Below are positions 53,045 through 61,979 of a stretch of DNA of 64,000 nucleotides, piece after piece. The DNA is taken from NCBI GenBank assembly GCA_963837155.1, contig CAWIMB010000002.1, positions 372,001-436,000 of the forward strand, given 5' to 3'. The position numbers and the translations under genes were made by a program. This DNA comes from DASQHW01 sp963837155 (GTDB taxonomy: Bacteria > Actinomycetota > Acidimicrobiia > IMCC26256 > PALSA-610). Positions within the stretch are counted from its first letter, which is position 1, and every line of letters starts with the position of its first letter. The notes beneath the pieces were generated by a model. The model did no database searches and had not been told where the DNA came from. It saw only the letters and a program-made list of their open reading frames with translations.

Positions 53045-53356
53045 ATGCGGACGCATCATACGAAGGACAAGGGCGATCGCGTGCAGGTGAAGTATCGAAC
53101 ACTGTCGACGACTGGCACGCTCGAGGTGCAGTTCAAGAGTTCGTGGTCGGACAGTCGGGGAACATACGTGCGTCCCTTGGACAAGGACCATATCGACGTC
53201 GTTTGCATCTACAACCCGGACACCCGGCAGTGCTACTACGTCGATCCCAAGAAGTTCAGGAAGTCTGTATCGCTCCGCCTTAAGCCTGCGCGCAATGGTC
53301 AACAGCAAAACGTCCTCGACGCCGAAGCATTTCGAAAGCTGCCCGCTGATACATGA
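53045..53356 (+). CDS. PDDEXK_5-like (I-Ssp6803I type) protein, possibly N-terminally truncated
   Basis: 103 residues. The segment GDRVQVKYRTLSTTGTLEVQFKSSW..RGTYVRPLDKDHIDVVCIYNPDTRQCYYVDPKKF looks like the core of group I intron-type PD-(D/E)xK homing endonucleases, where VQVKYR supplies the catalytic Lys and DVV..Y.....YYV the following strands. The N-terminal helix with the first Glu is missing. TATACT lies 13 bases before the ATG. Codons are AT-richer than in neighbours. It is next to tRNA-Arg, a usual target for such selfish genes. Confidence 0.5.
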   Translation: MRTHHTKDKGDRVQVKYRTLSTTGTLEVQFKSSWSDSRGTYVRPLDKDHIDVVCIYNPDTRQCYYVDPKKFRKSVSLRLKPARNGQQQNVLDAEAFRKLPADT

Positions 53357-53577
53357 GTTGTCGCAAGGGCTGTCGCTCGTCACAACATGCGTGCGGCCGC
53401 CCTTCGCGGATCACTAGGGCGGGGATCCCTCGGTCAGGGGCCATGCCCGTCAGTCGCTGATCTGGCCTGCCTTCGGGACTTTTGGCCCTGGCCCGGGCCC
53501 CGGCGAATGCCGTTACATACACCCGGGTCAGCGGGGGCGGTTCCGAGCAGTCTCGGTGAGCGCGCTGCGGGGGGCGC

Positions 53578-54313
53578 TCACCGGGTGCTGACTCCCCGCT
53601 CGTGCAACCACCGGTGCGCCGGATCTTCGTGCATCGCGAGCTGTCGCGGGTTCCCGACCAGCGCCCACAGGTAGTAGAGGCGGTAGCCGGGCGCGGCGCA
53701 GACGGGGTGATAGCCACGAGGGATGCCGACGATTGCGCCGTGGCGCAAGAAAACCGCGCGCTCGTCGCCCGCCTCGTAGAGCCCTTGAAAGCCGAAGCCA
53801 TCGGGTCGGTCGAAGCGGTAGTAGTACACCTCCTCCAACGCGGGCTCACCATCTTCACCGTCATGCTTGTGCGGCGGGAACGACGACCATTGGCCCGGTT
53901 CGTTGAACGTCTCGCCGACGATCAGCGCATGCGCTCGCACGTTGTCAGCCGCGATGTCGTGCACTTGGCGCTGCCATCCCGGTGCACCGCGCTCGTGCAC
54001 GACGACGTCGGCGGGCGCGACGAATGACGGCCCGGCGTCCGTCGCGGGAAGATCGGCATTACGCGTCGCCGCCAGCGCGAGCTCGCAACGCGCGTCGCGC
54101 GACAACGTTGACGGCGGTGCCCGCAGGCATGTACACCGCCGACGCGCGTTCGCTGAACACATCACCGCGCGCGGCCCGTACACCGTCCCACTCGAGGTCA
54201 CCGACGAGCAGCACGAGCACCGCCTCCTCGCCTGCGGGCGCGGCGATCTTCGTTCGCGTGCCTGCCTCCACAACGGGGAGGTCGAGCTGCACGCGCTCGC
54301 CGCGGTAGATCAC
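53578..54313 (-). CDS. iolB: 5-deoxy-glucuronate isomerase (IolB)-like protein, frameshifted
   Basis: The first frame from GTG 54313 gives VYMPAGTAVNVVA; after TCGCGCG (54096-54102, one base extra) the second frame gives DARCELALAATRN and then FVAPADVVVHERGAPGWQRQVHDI, FNEPGQWSSFPPHKHDGED, EEVYYYRFDRPDGFGFQGLY and IPRGYHPVCAAPGYRLYYLWALVG. The PPHKHD...EE and H pattern is the cupin metal site of IolB, which isomerises 5-deoxy-glucuronate in myo-inositol breakdown. No other iol gene is nearby. It starts 3 bases from the end of the ferritin-like gene. Confidence 0.82.
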
Positions 54314-54771
54314 GCGGGATTGCGCAGGTGATCCTGCAGCGGTTTCAGTGACTTCTCATCACCGGCGAGCTCCAGCTCGGCGAAGCGTTCGATGGCGTGC
54401 TCGTGGTTGACGAGCGCGTTGAGCGCGGGATCCGTCGGCGTACGCGCGATCTCCCGTAGCCGGACGAACTTCTCGAGGTAGTGCGGCAGTGCGTCCCGGA
54501 GGTTGCGCATGAGCTCGTGCCAGTCCTCTGGGTCGAGACCGGCCGCGACCTTTTCGCCTTCCCGCCGCGAGACGGCCGGATCCGCGTGCAGGCCGGCGTT
54601 ACCCACGAGCCGCCGCAGGGACGTCGCGGTGCGCGCCTCGACCGTCTGCAACGTCTTCAGTTTCTCGCGCCGTTCGGGATCGGGTTGCATCTCCGCGAGC
54701 GCGCCGAAGAACGCGTCGCCGAAGAGCTCGCCTTTGTATGCCTCGAGCAACAAGTTGTCGTACTCGCTCAT
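54310..54771 (-). CDS. Ferritin-like helical protein of unknown function
   Basis: 153 residues from ATG 54771. Predominantly helical with a four-helix bundle pattern: YKGELFGDAFFGALAEMQPDPERREKLKTLQTVEARTATSLRRLV, EDWHELMRNLRDALPHYLEKFVRLREIA, and ALVNHEHAIERFAELELAGDEKSLKPL. Glu and His residues at ferritin-like spacing (E..., E-A-R-T, H-E-H) suggest a diiron site. Its start overlaps the amidohydrolase stop by four bases (ATGA), and IolB follows directly, so the genes are coupled. I do not know its substrate. Confidence 0.65.
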   Translation of the reverse strand: MSEYDNLLLEAYKGELFGDAFFGALAEMQPDPERREKLKTLQTVEARTATSLRRLVGNAGLHADPAVSRREGEKVAAGLDPEDWHELMRNLRDALPHYLEKFVRLREIARTPTDPALNALVNHEHAIERFAELELAGDEKSLKPLQDHLRNPA

Positions 54772-56007
54772 CGGGTTCGTACTCCTACGGCGTGCGGATT
54801 TCCGGGCGGTGGCAGCGGGTGACGGAAGAGTTTCGCCGCGTTCTCGTGGCTGATCCGCGCGACCTCGTCGTCGGTGAGCCCGCCGAAGACGTCGCCGAAC
54901 ACGCGCTGCGTCTCGGGCCAGGTGCCGTCGCCGTGCGGGTAGTCCGACTCGAAGGTGATGTGGTCGACGCCGATGGTGTCGCGCGTCGACAACGTCGACG
55001 GGTCGTCGATCGTGGAGAACCAAAAGTTGCGGTGCAGTACTTCGGCGGGCCGCAAGTCGCCGGGGAAGTAGTCGCCGTAGCCCGACCGGTCGACGATGTT
55101 CTCGAGGCGGTCGTGCAGCATCGCGACCCAGCCGATGCCACCCTCGCTCATGATGATCTTGAGATCGGGATGCTTCACGGCGTATCCCGACCAGAGCCAC
55201 TCCGCGCACACGCTGAGCGAGAGTTGCCCGAACAAGGTCGCGCCGAGGGGCACCATCGGCGCGCCTTTCGGCATGTCCGCGACACCGGTCGAGCCGACAT
55301 GCAGGCAGATCACCGTGTCGGTGTCGGCGCACGCCTCGATGATCGGATCCCACCACGGCGAGAAGATCGGCTCCATCCCGATCCGGTGCGGCATCTCGGG
55401 CAACGTCACTGCGGTGAAGCCGCGTGCCGCGTTGCGCCGGATCTCCCTCGCACCCTCCTCGGGATCAGCCAGATAGGTGATCCCCATCGGAACAATGCGT
55501 TCGGGATAGGCGGAGTGCCAGACCTCGTAGAACCAATCGTTCCAGGCCCGTGTCACCGCGAGGCCGAGATCGGGATCGCTGCAGCGCGAGAACACCGAGC
55601 CGCAGAACCCGGTGATCTGCGACGGGAAGTTGACCGATGCCCAAACGCCGTTGATGTCCATGTCGCGGACCGCGCGCGTCGATGTCGTAACAGCCGGGCC
55701 GCATCTCGTTGAAGCGGGTCGGCTCGACCTTCCAGTCCTCGCGCTTGCGTCCCACGACGGCGTTCAGCCCGACCTGGAAGAAGATCTTCCCGTCGAAGTG
55801 CCACACCTCGTGGCCCTCTTCGGTCTCGACGACACGCGGCGCGTCCGCCTGCAGGTTGCCGGGGAGCCTGCCCTCGAACATGTCGGGCGGCTCGACAAGG
55901 TGGTCGTCGGTCGAGAACAGCGTGTAGTTGATCGGGCGCGGCTCGGGGTCGTCCTCGAGCCCGTGCGTCTCGCTCTTGCGCCAGTTGAGCTTGATCGTGT
56001 CGGCCAT
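54768..56007 (-). CDS. Amidohydrolase_2 family metal-dependent hydrolase, frameshifted
   Basis: From 56007: TLFSTDDHLVEPPDMFEGRLP (the first metal-binding D-x-H), WHFDGKIFFQVGLNAVVGR, then a break in CGCGCGCG (55671-55678, one base extra). It continues MDINGVWASVNFPSQITGFCG, AVTLPEMPHRIG, VICLHVGSTGVADMP (metal His) and ITFESDYPHGDGTWP with the late Asp. This TIM-barrel family includes decarboxylases and hydrolases acting on aromatic or lipid intermediates. The adjacent Rieske gene suggests a shared catabolic pathway. Length after repair is about 412 residues. Confidence 0.82.
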
Positions 56008-56017
56008 CTTCCTCAGA

Positions 56018-57019
56018 TTACGTCTGGAGCGATTCCCGCACCCACTGCTGGAACGCGGCGACGCCGTTCTCGTGCCGCGGACTCAACACGCCAGTGTCGT
56101 AGACGCCCGACTCCAGGTTCCGTTGCACCGACTCGCAGATTGCCCGGTCCTCATCCATGACCTCGCAACCCAGGCGCACCACCTCCGCGTTTTCGGCGAT
56201 GGCCTCAGCGTCACGGAAGAAGTAGTCGTACACGATGCGGGTCGTCGCCGGTCCGAGCGGAACGAATCGTTCGACGTTCATCCCGCCCGGATACACATTG
56301 AGCGCGAGGTTCGGAAACCGCCACAACCAGGTGCCGGTCGTGATCGCGCCGTCTCGCGCGGGCGCCGAATGTCGACAGAAGTGATCACCGACCTCGACGC
56401 GGTATTCCTTGGCGACGAGCTCACGATTCAGCTCGGGATGTACGAGGGGGATGTGGTACCCCTCGCCGTAGTTGTCCGTGTAGACCTTCCAGTTCGCCGC
56501 CACCGCGTGCACGAGCCGGTGGCTGTACGAAAACTCTTCGAGCGGTTGATCAGCGAACGCGGAGAAGAACGCGCCGTGGTCGGCGGCCAGCGGCGGCGCA
56601 TTGCGGTCGAGGTTGACGAACACGAGGCCGCGCCACTCCTCGACCTGCACCGGAACGAGCGCGAAGGAGTTGACATCGAGATGCTCGTCGCCGAAGTCGC
56701 GTGCGGCGCGGAGCCCTCCATCGAGCGCGTACGCCCAACCGTGGTAGCGGCACACGAAGCTCGTGCGGTGCCCGTGATCATCGGTGACGATCGGTCCCGC
56801 GCGATGGCGACAGACGTTGTGGAAGGCACGCAGCCCACCGTCGTCCTGGACCGCCACGACGATGGTCCAGCCCGCGAAGTCGTGGCGCACGTAGTCGCCC
56901 GGTTCTCGCAGTTGCGTGCGAAAGCCGGCGAGCTGCCACTGGCGCGCGAAAACGGCGTGGCGCTCGCGCTCGTACACAGCCGGATCGGTGTACATCGAAG
57001 CCGGGAGCGTCGAAGTCAC
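56018..57019 (-). CDS. Rieske non-heme iron oxygenase, alpha subunit-like
   Basis: 333 residues. Rieske [2Fe-2S] ligands C70-x-H72 (VCRHRAG) and C90-x2-H93 (VCRYHGWAY) and the mononuclear iron region WKVYTDNYGEGYHIPLVHPEL with conserved Asp/His. The C-terminal START-like domain (YPGGMNVERFVPLGPATTRIVYDYFF) closes the active site. Such enzymes hydroxylate or demethylate aromatic, choline-like or terpenoid substrates. A reductase is not encoded nearby. Its start overlaps the GH3 stop by four bases, so translation is coupled. Confidence 0.9.
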   Translation of the reverse strand: MTSTLPASMYTDPAVYERERHAVFARQWQLAGFRTQLREPGDYVRHDFAGWTIVVAVQDDGGLRAFHNVCRHRAGPIVTDDHGHRTSFVCRYHGWAYALDGGLRAARDFGDEHLDVNSFALVPVQVEEWRGLVFVNLDRNAPPLAADHGAFFSAFADQPLEEFSYSHRLVHAVAANWKVYTDNYGEGYHIPLVHPELNRELVAKEYRVEVGDHFCRHSAPARDGAITTGTWLWRFPNLALNVYPGGMNVERFVPLGPATTRIVYDYFFRDAEAIAENAEVVRLGCEVMDEDRAICESVQRNLESGVYDTGVLSPRHENGVAAFQQWVRESLQT

Positions 57020-59286
57020 GGCTCGATCTTGACCGCGGTCGGACGCCGGTCGTTGGGCGCGATCTCGCGTTCGTGCCCGTCGAGGGACGCGGTCGCTGTG
57101 AGATCACCAACCATGAACCGCACCGCCCCGGGCTCGATCACGAGCCGCATGTCCTCGTCGTAGTACGCGAGCAGCGTCGGGTCGACCGTGAACCGCACGG
57201 TGGACGTCTCGCCCGGCGTCAGATCGACCCGCGCAAAGCCGGCGAGTTGCCGGTTCGGCCGCGCAACCCGGGCAATGTCGTCACGCACGTACAACTGCAC
57301 GACATCCGTCCCGGCGCGCGCACCGGTGTTCGTCACGCGCACCCGGACGTCGAACGCCTCGCCGGTGCGCGCGGGTTCGTCAATGTACAGGTCGCTGTAG
57401 CCGAACGTCGTGTACGAGAGGCCGAAGCCGAACGGATAGAGCGGCGAGGTCGGGGCGTCGACGTAGTCGCCGTAGATCATGCTGCGACCGCCCCCGGCGC
57501 GTGGGTCGTGGTGCACCGGCACCTGGCCGGCGGTCCGGGGCAGTGAGATCGGCAGCCGGCCCGACGGCGACGCGATGCCGTACAGGATCTCGGCGATCGC
57601 AGCGCCGCCCTGTTCACCGGGGAGCCACGCGTAGAGCAACGCCGATGCGTGCTCGGCGATCCAACCGAGGGAGTGGGCGCGGCCGCTCAGCACGACGACG
57701 ACCGTCGGGATCCCCGACGCCACGACTGCTTCGATCAGTTGTTGCTGCGCGCCGGGTAGTCCGAGATCGGTGACGTCGCGGAATTCGCCGCTCGTGCAGT
57801 CCGGCATGAGGCCCGACCGGCCCCCGACGACGCACACCGCGACGTCGGCGGCGCCGGCAAGCGCGACCGCTTCTGCGATGCCGCTCGTGTTGGTGCTGCG
57901 GATCCCGGAGCCCTTCGCGTACGTCACCGTCGACGCGATCGCTTGCACTCCCGCGAGCGGCGTCACCGATTCCGGGTAGTACGGGCCGGCCGCGAATCGT
58001 CCGCGCGTCTCCACGAGCCTCCCGGCGTCGTCGCGCGGCTGCACGATCTCGGTGTGCGCCGGGTAGGAGTAGTCGCCTTGCAAAAGTCGCACGTCGTCGG
58101 CAACGGGGCCGACCACCGCGACCCGTGCAGCAGAGGCAAGCGGCAGCACACCATCGTTCCGGAGCAGCACGACCGACTTCACTGCCGCTTCGCGCGCGAG
58201 CTCACGATCGGCCGGGCGCGCGTACGCGCTCGATGCCGCGCCTTCGTCGACGAACGGATCGTCGAACAGGCCAAGCTCCTGTTTGAGCGCCAGCACCCGG
58301 CGCACCGAGCGGTCGACGAGGGTGACGTCGACGGTACCGGCTTCGACGAGTGCCTTCAGCGGGGCGCCATAGCAGTCGAGCTGCGGGAGCTCCATGTCGA
58401 GGCCGGCCTCGAGTGCGCGCTGGGCCGCGTCACCCTTCGTCGCCGCAATCCGGTGGTGGCTCATCAGCAGCTCGGTCGTGGAGTAGTCCGCCACGACCGT
58501 GCCGCGGAACCCGAGTTCGCCGCGCAATAGGTCGTCGAGCACCGCGCGGGACCCTCCGCACGGGAGGCCGTCGACCGACGAGTACGAGTTCATCACGGTC
58601 GCGAGGCCGGCTTCCGCGATCGCCGCGCGGAATGGCTCGGCGTAGACCTCGCGGAGTTCGCGCGCGCCGAAGTGCACGGGTGCGTGGTTCAGTCCGCCTT
58701 CGGACATCGCGTACCCGAGGAAGTGCTTGCCGGTCGCCGCCACACCATCCCGCACGTTGCCCTGCACGCCGCGCACGTACGCGACGCCAAGGCGGCTCAC
58801 GAGGTAGGGCGACTCGCCGTAGGTCTCCTCCACCCGACCCCAGCGCGCATCGCGCGCGACGTCCAGGACGGGTGCCAGTGTGTGCCGGGCACCGGTTGCG
58901 ATCATCTGCTCTCGGATGACGACCCCGATGCGCTCGATCAGCTCCGGATCCCACGTCGACGCGAGCCCGATCGCCTGGGGGAACTGTGTCGCATCGCGTG
59001 CACACAGGCCCGCGGTGCTCTCCTCGTGAACGATTGCGGGGATGCCAAGGCGCGTGTGCTCGACGAGATAGTGCTGGATCGCGTTCGCGAACTCGGCACG
59101 CTCTCGCGCCCGCAAGCCGGTCGTCGCGCCGATCCTCGTGATCTCGCCGATGCCGTGCGCGAGCCAGCGAGCGGCCGCATCCAGTGAGAAGCCGTCGTCG
59201 CGAATCAGCGCGCTGCACCACACGCAGCCAAGCTGCGCGAGCTTCTCGTCGAGCGTCATTCGCGCAAGCAGCGCGTCCGGATCCAT
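57016..59286 (-). CDS. Glycoside hydrolase family 3 (beta-glucosidase/xylosidase-like)
   Basis: 756 residues without signal peptide. GH3 N-terminal TIM barrel with R/E in HEESTAG, GRVEETYGESPYL, KH at 187-188 (TGKHFLGY), and catalytic nucleophile Asp267 in GTVVADYSTTELL. The alpha/beta sandwich follows (SVVLLRNDGVLPL, VVGGRSGLMPDCTSGEFRDVTDLGLPGAQ with acid/base candidate Glu) and a fibronectin-III-like end (YPFGFGLSYTTF, NTGARAGTDVVQLYV). Cytosolic location suggests hydrolysis of imported oligosaccharides or glycosides. It is the first gene of the minus-strand run that ends with iolB. Confidence 0.92.
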   Translation of the reverse strand: MDPDALLARMTLDEKLAQLGCVWCSALIRDDGFSLDAAARWLAHGIGEITRIGATTGLRARERAEFANAIQHYLVEHTRLGIPAIVHEESTAGLCARDATQFPQAIGLASTWDPELIERIGVVIREQMIATGARHTLAPVLDVARDARWGRVEETYGESPYLVSRLGVAYVRGVQGNVRDGVAATGKHFLGYAMSEGGLNHAPVHFGARELREVYAEPFRAAIAEAGLATVMNSYSSVDGLPCGGSRAVLDDLLRGELGFRGTVVADYSTTELLMSHHRIAATKGDAAQRALEAGLDMELPQLDCYGAPLKALVEAGTVDVTLVDRSVRRVLALKQELGLFDDPFVDEGAASSAYARPADRELAREAAVKSVVLLRNDGVLPLASAARVAVVGPVADDVRLLQGDYSYPAHTEIVQPRDDAGRLVETRGRFAAGPYYPESVTPLAGVQAIASTVTYAKGSGIRSTNTSGIAEAVALAGAADVAVCVVGGRSGLMPDCTSGEFRDVTDLGLPGAQQQLIEAVVASGIPTVVVVLSGRAHSLGWIAEHASALLYAWLPGEQGGAAIAEILYGIASPSGRLPISLPRTAGQVPVHHDPRAGGGRSMIYGDYVDAPTSPLYPFGFGLSYTTFGYSDLYIDEPARTGEAFDVRVRVTNTGARAGTDVVQLYVRDDIARVARPNRQLAGFARVDLTPGETSTVRFTVDPTLLAYYDEDMRLVIEPGAVRFMVGDLTATASLDGHEREIAPNDRRPTAVKIEP

Positions 59287-59326
59287 GTGCGGATCCTGAC
59301 GCGCTGCCGGGAAGACGCGCTACTCG

Positions 59327-59893
59327 TTACTTGCGGATCCACTCCGCATCGATGACGAGCTTGATCTTGTCGCCGACGACCACGCCGCCCGTCTCGAGGG
59401 CGAGATTCCACTCGAGGCCCCACTCCTTGCGGCTCACGTCGGTCTCGGCGCTGAACCCGATCCGCGTGTCGCCCCACGGCGATGCCTGCGTGCCGAGGTA
59501 CTCGCCCGAAAGCGTGACCGGGCGGGTGACCCCACGAATCGTCAGGTCGCCGTGCAGGGTGAACTCACCGTCGCCGCGGTCCTCGACGCTTGTTGAGCGG
59601 AACGTGGCAAAGCGGTGGTTCTCGGAGTCGAAGAAATCGGCGGAGCGCAGGTGCTCGTCGCGCTTCGGGTCCCCACTCTCGACCGCCGAGACGTCGATGT
59701 TCGCTTCGACTGACGACTGGCTCGGGTCGTCGCTCACGACCAGCCGGCCGTCGACGACGGGGAAGCGGCCGCGCACCTTCGTCACCATGAGGTGGCGTGC
59801 GGTGAACGCAACGTAGGAGTGCGTGGGGTCGAGTTCGTACGCACCGGGGTCGGGGATGTTGCGGACTCCGGGCTGAACCTGGGTGCTGGCCAT
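59327..59893 (-). CDS. YceI-family protein (soluble)
   Basis: 188 residues from ATG 59893, which has AAGGAG upstream. Typical YceI: GAYELDPTHSYVAFTARHLMVTKVRGRF, VEANIDVSAVESGDPKRDEHLRSADFFDSENHRFATFRST, GDLTIRGVTRPVTLSGEY, VSRKEWGLEWN and the end VVGDKIKLVIDAEW. Cytoplasmic form without signal, common in actinobacteria as a putative lipid-binding or stress protein. It is divergent from a MarR regulator with two matching inverted repeats between them, so it is probably the MarR target. Confidence 0.9.
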   Translation of the reverse strand: MASTQVQPGVRNIPDPGAYELDPTHSYVAFTARHLMVTKVRGRFPVVDGRLVVSDDPSQSSVEANIDVSAVESGDPKRDEHLRSADFFDSENHRFATFRSTSVEDRGDGEFTLHGDLTIRGVTRPVTLSGEYLGTQASPWGDTRIGFSAETDVSRKEWGLEWNLALETGGVVVGDKIKLVIDAEWIRK

Positions 59894-59928
59894 GGGGGGC
59901 TCCTTGCGAGGATCTTGCGGGCTCAATC

Positions 59929-59942
59929 GTTGCTTCCGCAAC
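59929..59942. promoter_or_regulatory. MarR operator candidate 1
   Basis: GTTGC-TTCC-GCAAC, perfect arms, lies between yceI and marR. The core TTGC-N4-GCAA equals that of operator 2. Confidence 0.6.
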
Positions 59943-59956
59943 TATATATGAGAATG

Positions 59957-59970
59957 CTTGCGGACGCAAG
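59957..59970. promoter_or_regulatory. MarR operator candidate 2
   Basis: CTTGCG-GA-CGCAAG, perfect 6-bp arms, same TTGC-N4-GCAA core, centred 28 bp from operator 1. ACTATATATGAG between the two may hold a -10 box. Confidence 0.6.
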
Positions 59971-59999
59971 AAGTATTCCGGGAGCGGTAATATCGGTGG

Positions 60000-60489
60000 G
60001 TGACCGAGACTGCCGCGCTCTGGTTGACGGATCCCGAAATGCGAGCGTGGCGCGCCCTCATCCAGACGACGACCGGCCTGCTCGCGACTCTGGACAACGA
60101 GCTGCAGGCCGCGCACGGCCTCTCACTGGGGGACTACGAGGTCCTCGTGCACCTCTCGGAGGCGCCCGATCGCTCACTCCGGATGAGTGACCTCGCCGGC
60201 CGGCTGCACCTCTCGCCGAGCGGCATCACGCGCCGGATCGACGGCCTCGTACGGTCCGGCCTCGTCGAGCGCCGGCAATGCCCGACCGATCGCCGCGGCT
60301 CCAACGCGGTCATCACCGAGAAGGGAACGCAATCGCTGCGCCAGGCCGCGCCGACCCACGTGCGGGGCGTGCGCGATCACTTCATCTCCCGGTTGTCCGA
60401 GCGGCAACTTGCGAACCTCGCGTCGGCGCTTTCGAGCGTCGACGTCGATGCTGCGAGCGCGGCGGGCGGCTGCGACGAAGCGCGCGTAA
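60000..60489 (+). CDS. MarR-family transcriptional regulator
   Basis: GTG 60000. Winged helix: LSLGDYEVLVHLSEAPDRSLRMSDLAGRLHLSPSGITRRIDGLVRSGLVERRQCPTDRRGSNAVITEKG, with recognition helix SPSGITRRID and the DRRG wing; dimerisation helices flank it. About 160 residues is the usual family size. The frame, however, stays open to 61331 because there is no stop; dropping one base in GCGCGCG (60480-60486) gives a TAA right after CDEAR. I therefore place the true end near 60489. It probably regulates itself and the divergent yceI gene. Confidence 0.8.
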
Positions 60490-61970
60490 TCGTCGGCCCC
60501 GACGACCTGTACCGCACCGAGCCCCTTCTCATGGCTCGCTTCGACCACGAGCTCGGGTTTGATCCCGTTGCGTACTCGCGCCAGTGCCGACTTCCCGTCG
60601 ACCCACTCCTTCGCCGCAACGGAGATCATCGTTCCATCGGCGGCGTACAACATGAACGCGTCGTCCGCGAACCTCAGCGCGGCGACGCAATCGCCGAAGC
60701 GTACGGTCAGTTGTTCATCGAGATCGACAAACGTGACGCCCTCCGCCCCGACGATGAGACGGGCGTTGTCGGCCGGGTCTTCCCCTGCGGTTGCCGGGCT
60801 ATAGGCGATGCCAACAATCGGCGGCGCGGTCGTGGGCGTGAGCATCGTGAAGCGTGGATCGATCAGCTCGGCGCCTTCGGGAACGACGACGACGGCTTGC
60901 TCGCGCATCGTGTCGACGACCTCGGCGACGGCCATGTGCGAAACCGAGCGAATGCCCGAGAGGAACTCGTCGATATTGCGGGGACGACCTGTGATCAACT
61001 CGTGCCAGGCGAGCATTGCGGCAACGCCGGGAGTTGCAGACGCATCGCTCGTCCAGCGATCGAATTCTGCGATAGCCGCAGCCAGCGCTTCGGAATCGGG
61101 GGCATAGTCGGCGAGGTCGTCGATGCTGCCCAACAGCGCTTCGACGCCGTCGTCGACGCGCGGGCCGACGTCGATGCGGAAGTCGGTGTAGTCGAAGTCA
61201 GGCGTCCACGGGTTGATATTCGCTTCGCGATCGGCGAGCGAGAGCCCCGTCGCTTCGGCGCGGCGCCGGATGTCGGCTTCGAGGACGCGATCAGCGACGA
61301 TCGCCGCGTCGTTCCCCGGCGTGACCGATGAGAAGTACACGAACGGTCTCCACGACCGGCCGATCCAGTCCTGCGGACACCACGCCGGCAACGCGATCCT
61401 GGTTGGTGACGGCGTGGGCGGCGCGACGCGCGCGCCCGCCGGGAGCCCGAGTCGCGGTTGGCCGAGTGATGCCGTGGAGAAGAGGATCGCGTTCGCGCGG
61501 TTGTACCGGCGCGACACCCAAGCATTGACACGGGGCCCCGTCGTCCGCAGGAGTCCAAGTCGAGGGAATCCGCCCAAGCCGTAGGACTGCGCACCGAACC
61601 GCACACCGAGGATCGTGACCGGCGGTTGCAGCGGACCGGTCTTGGGCTCGTTCAGGATCGTGTCCGCGAGGTCGATGAGGTCGTCCTCGGAGAGTGCGCG
61701 GAGCGCGGCGCACACCGACGTCAGGGCCTGTTTGACGTCGGGAGCGATGCCGCTCGTGAAGAAAATCGTCGACGTCTCGTGAACGATCCAGTGCATCCCC
61801 TCGACGTCGATCGCGGCGAGCTCGGCGACGAGCGCTGTGATGCCGTGCTCGAGCAGCGTTTCGTCAGCGGTGCCGACGCGGAACACGATTCCGGCCGTGA
61901 CAGGGCCCGCTTGGTTGCCGACATAGGCCGGCACACCGTCGACCACGATGCGTTCGAAGTGCGCCCGCAC
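60174..61970 (-). CDS. M16 (insulinase)-like protein without the zinc motif, plus PH-like domain
   Basis: N-terminal VPAYVGNQAGPVTAGIVFRVGTADETLLEHGITALVAELA resembles the M16 peptidase fold, but the HxxEH zinc motif is TLLEH here, so the first His is missing and the protein is likely inactive. RSVSHMAVAEVVDTMREQAVVVVPEG matches the C-terminal M16 domain. Residues about 410-500 (LIVGAEGVTFVDLDEQLTVRFGDCVAALRFADDAFMLYAADG) look like a PH-like domain. The real C-terminus is uncertain: homology ends near 60440, while the open frame runs antisense through marR to 60174. Probably a short indel hides the true stop. Confidence 0.6.
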   Translation of the reverse strand: MRAHFERIVVDGVPAYVGNQAGPVTAGIVFRVGTADETLLEHGITALVAELAAIDVEGMHWIVHETSTIFFTSGIAPDVKQALTSVCAALRALSEDDLIDLADTILNEPKTGPLQPPVTILGVRFGAQSYGLGGFPRLGLLRTTGPRVNAWVSRRYNRANAILFSTASLGQPRLGLPAGARVAPPTPSPTRIALPAWCPQDWIGRSWRPFVYFSSVTPGNDAAIVADRVLEADIRRRAEATGLSLADREANINPWTPDFDYTDFRIDVGPRVDDGVEALLGSIDDLADYAPDSEALAAAIAEFDRWTSDASATPGVAAMLAWHELITGRPRNIDEFLSGIRSVSHMAVAEVVDTMREQAVVVVPEGAELIDPRFTMLTPTTAPPIVGIAYSPATAGEDPADNARLIVGAEGVTFVDLDEQLTVRFGDCVAALRFADDAFMLYAADGTMISVAAKEWVDGKSALARVRNGIKPELVVEASHEKGLGAVQVVGADDYARFVAAARRARSIDVDARKRRREVRKLPLGQPGDEVIAHAPHVGRRGLAQRLRSLLGDDRVGAAAIGRALPALDEAGPYEAVDPARDAARREVQPAGEVTHPE

Positions 61971-61979
61971 GGGGTCAGT

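Noticed and set aside
55928..57163. 411-codon plus-strand frame
   Set aside because: Antisense shadow of the Rieske oxygenase and amidohydrolase genes.
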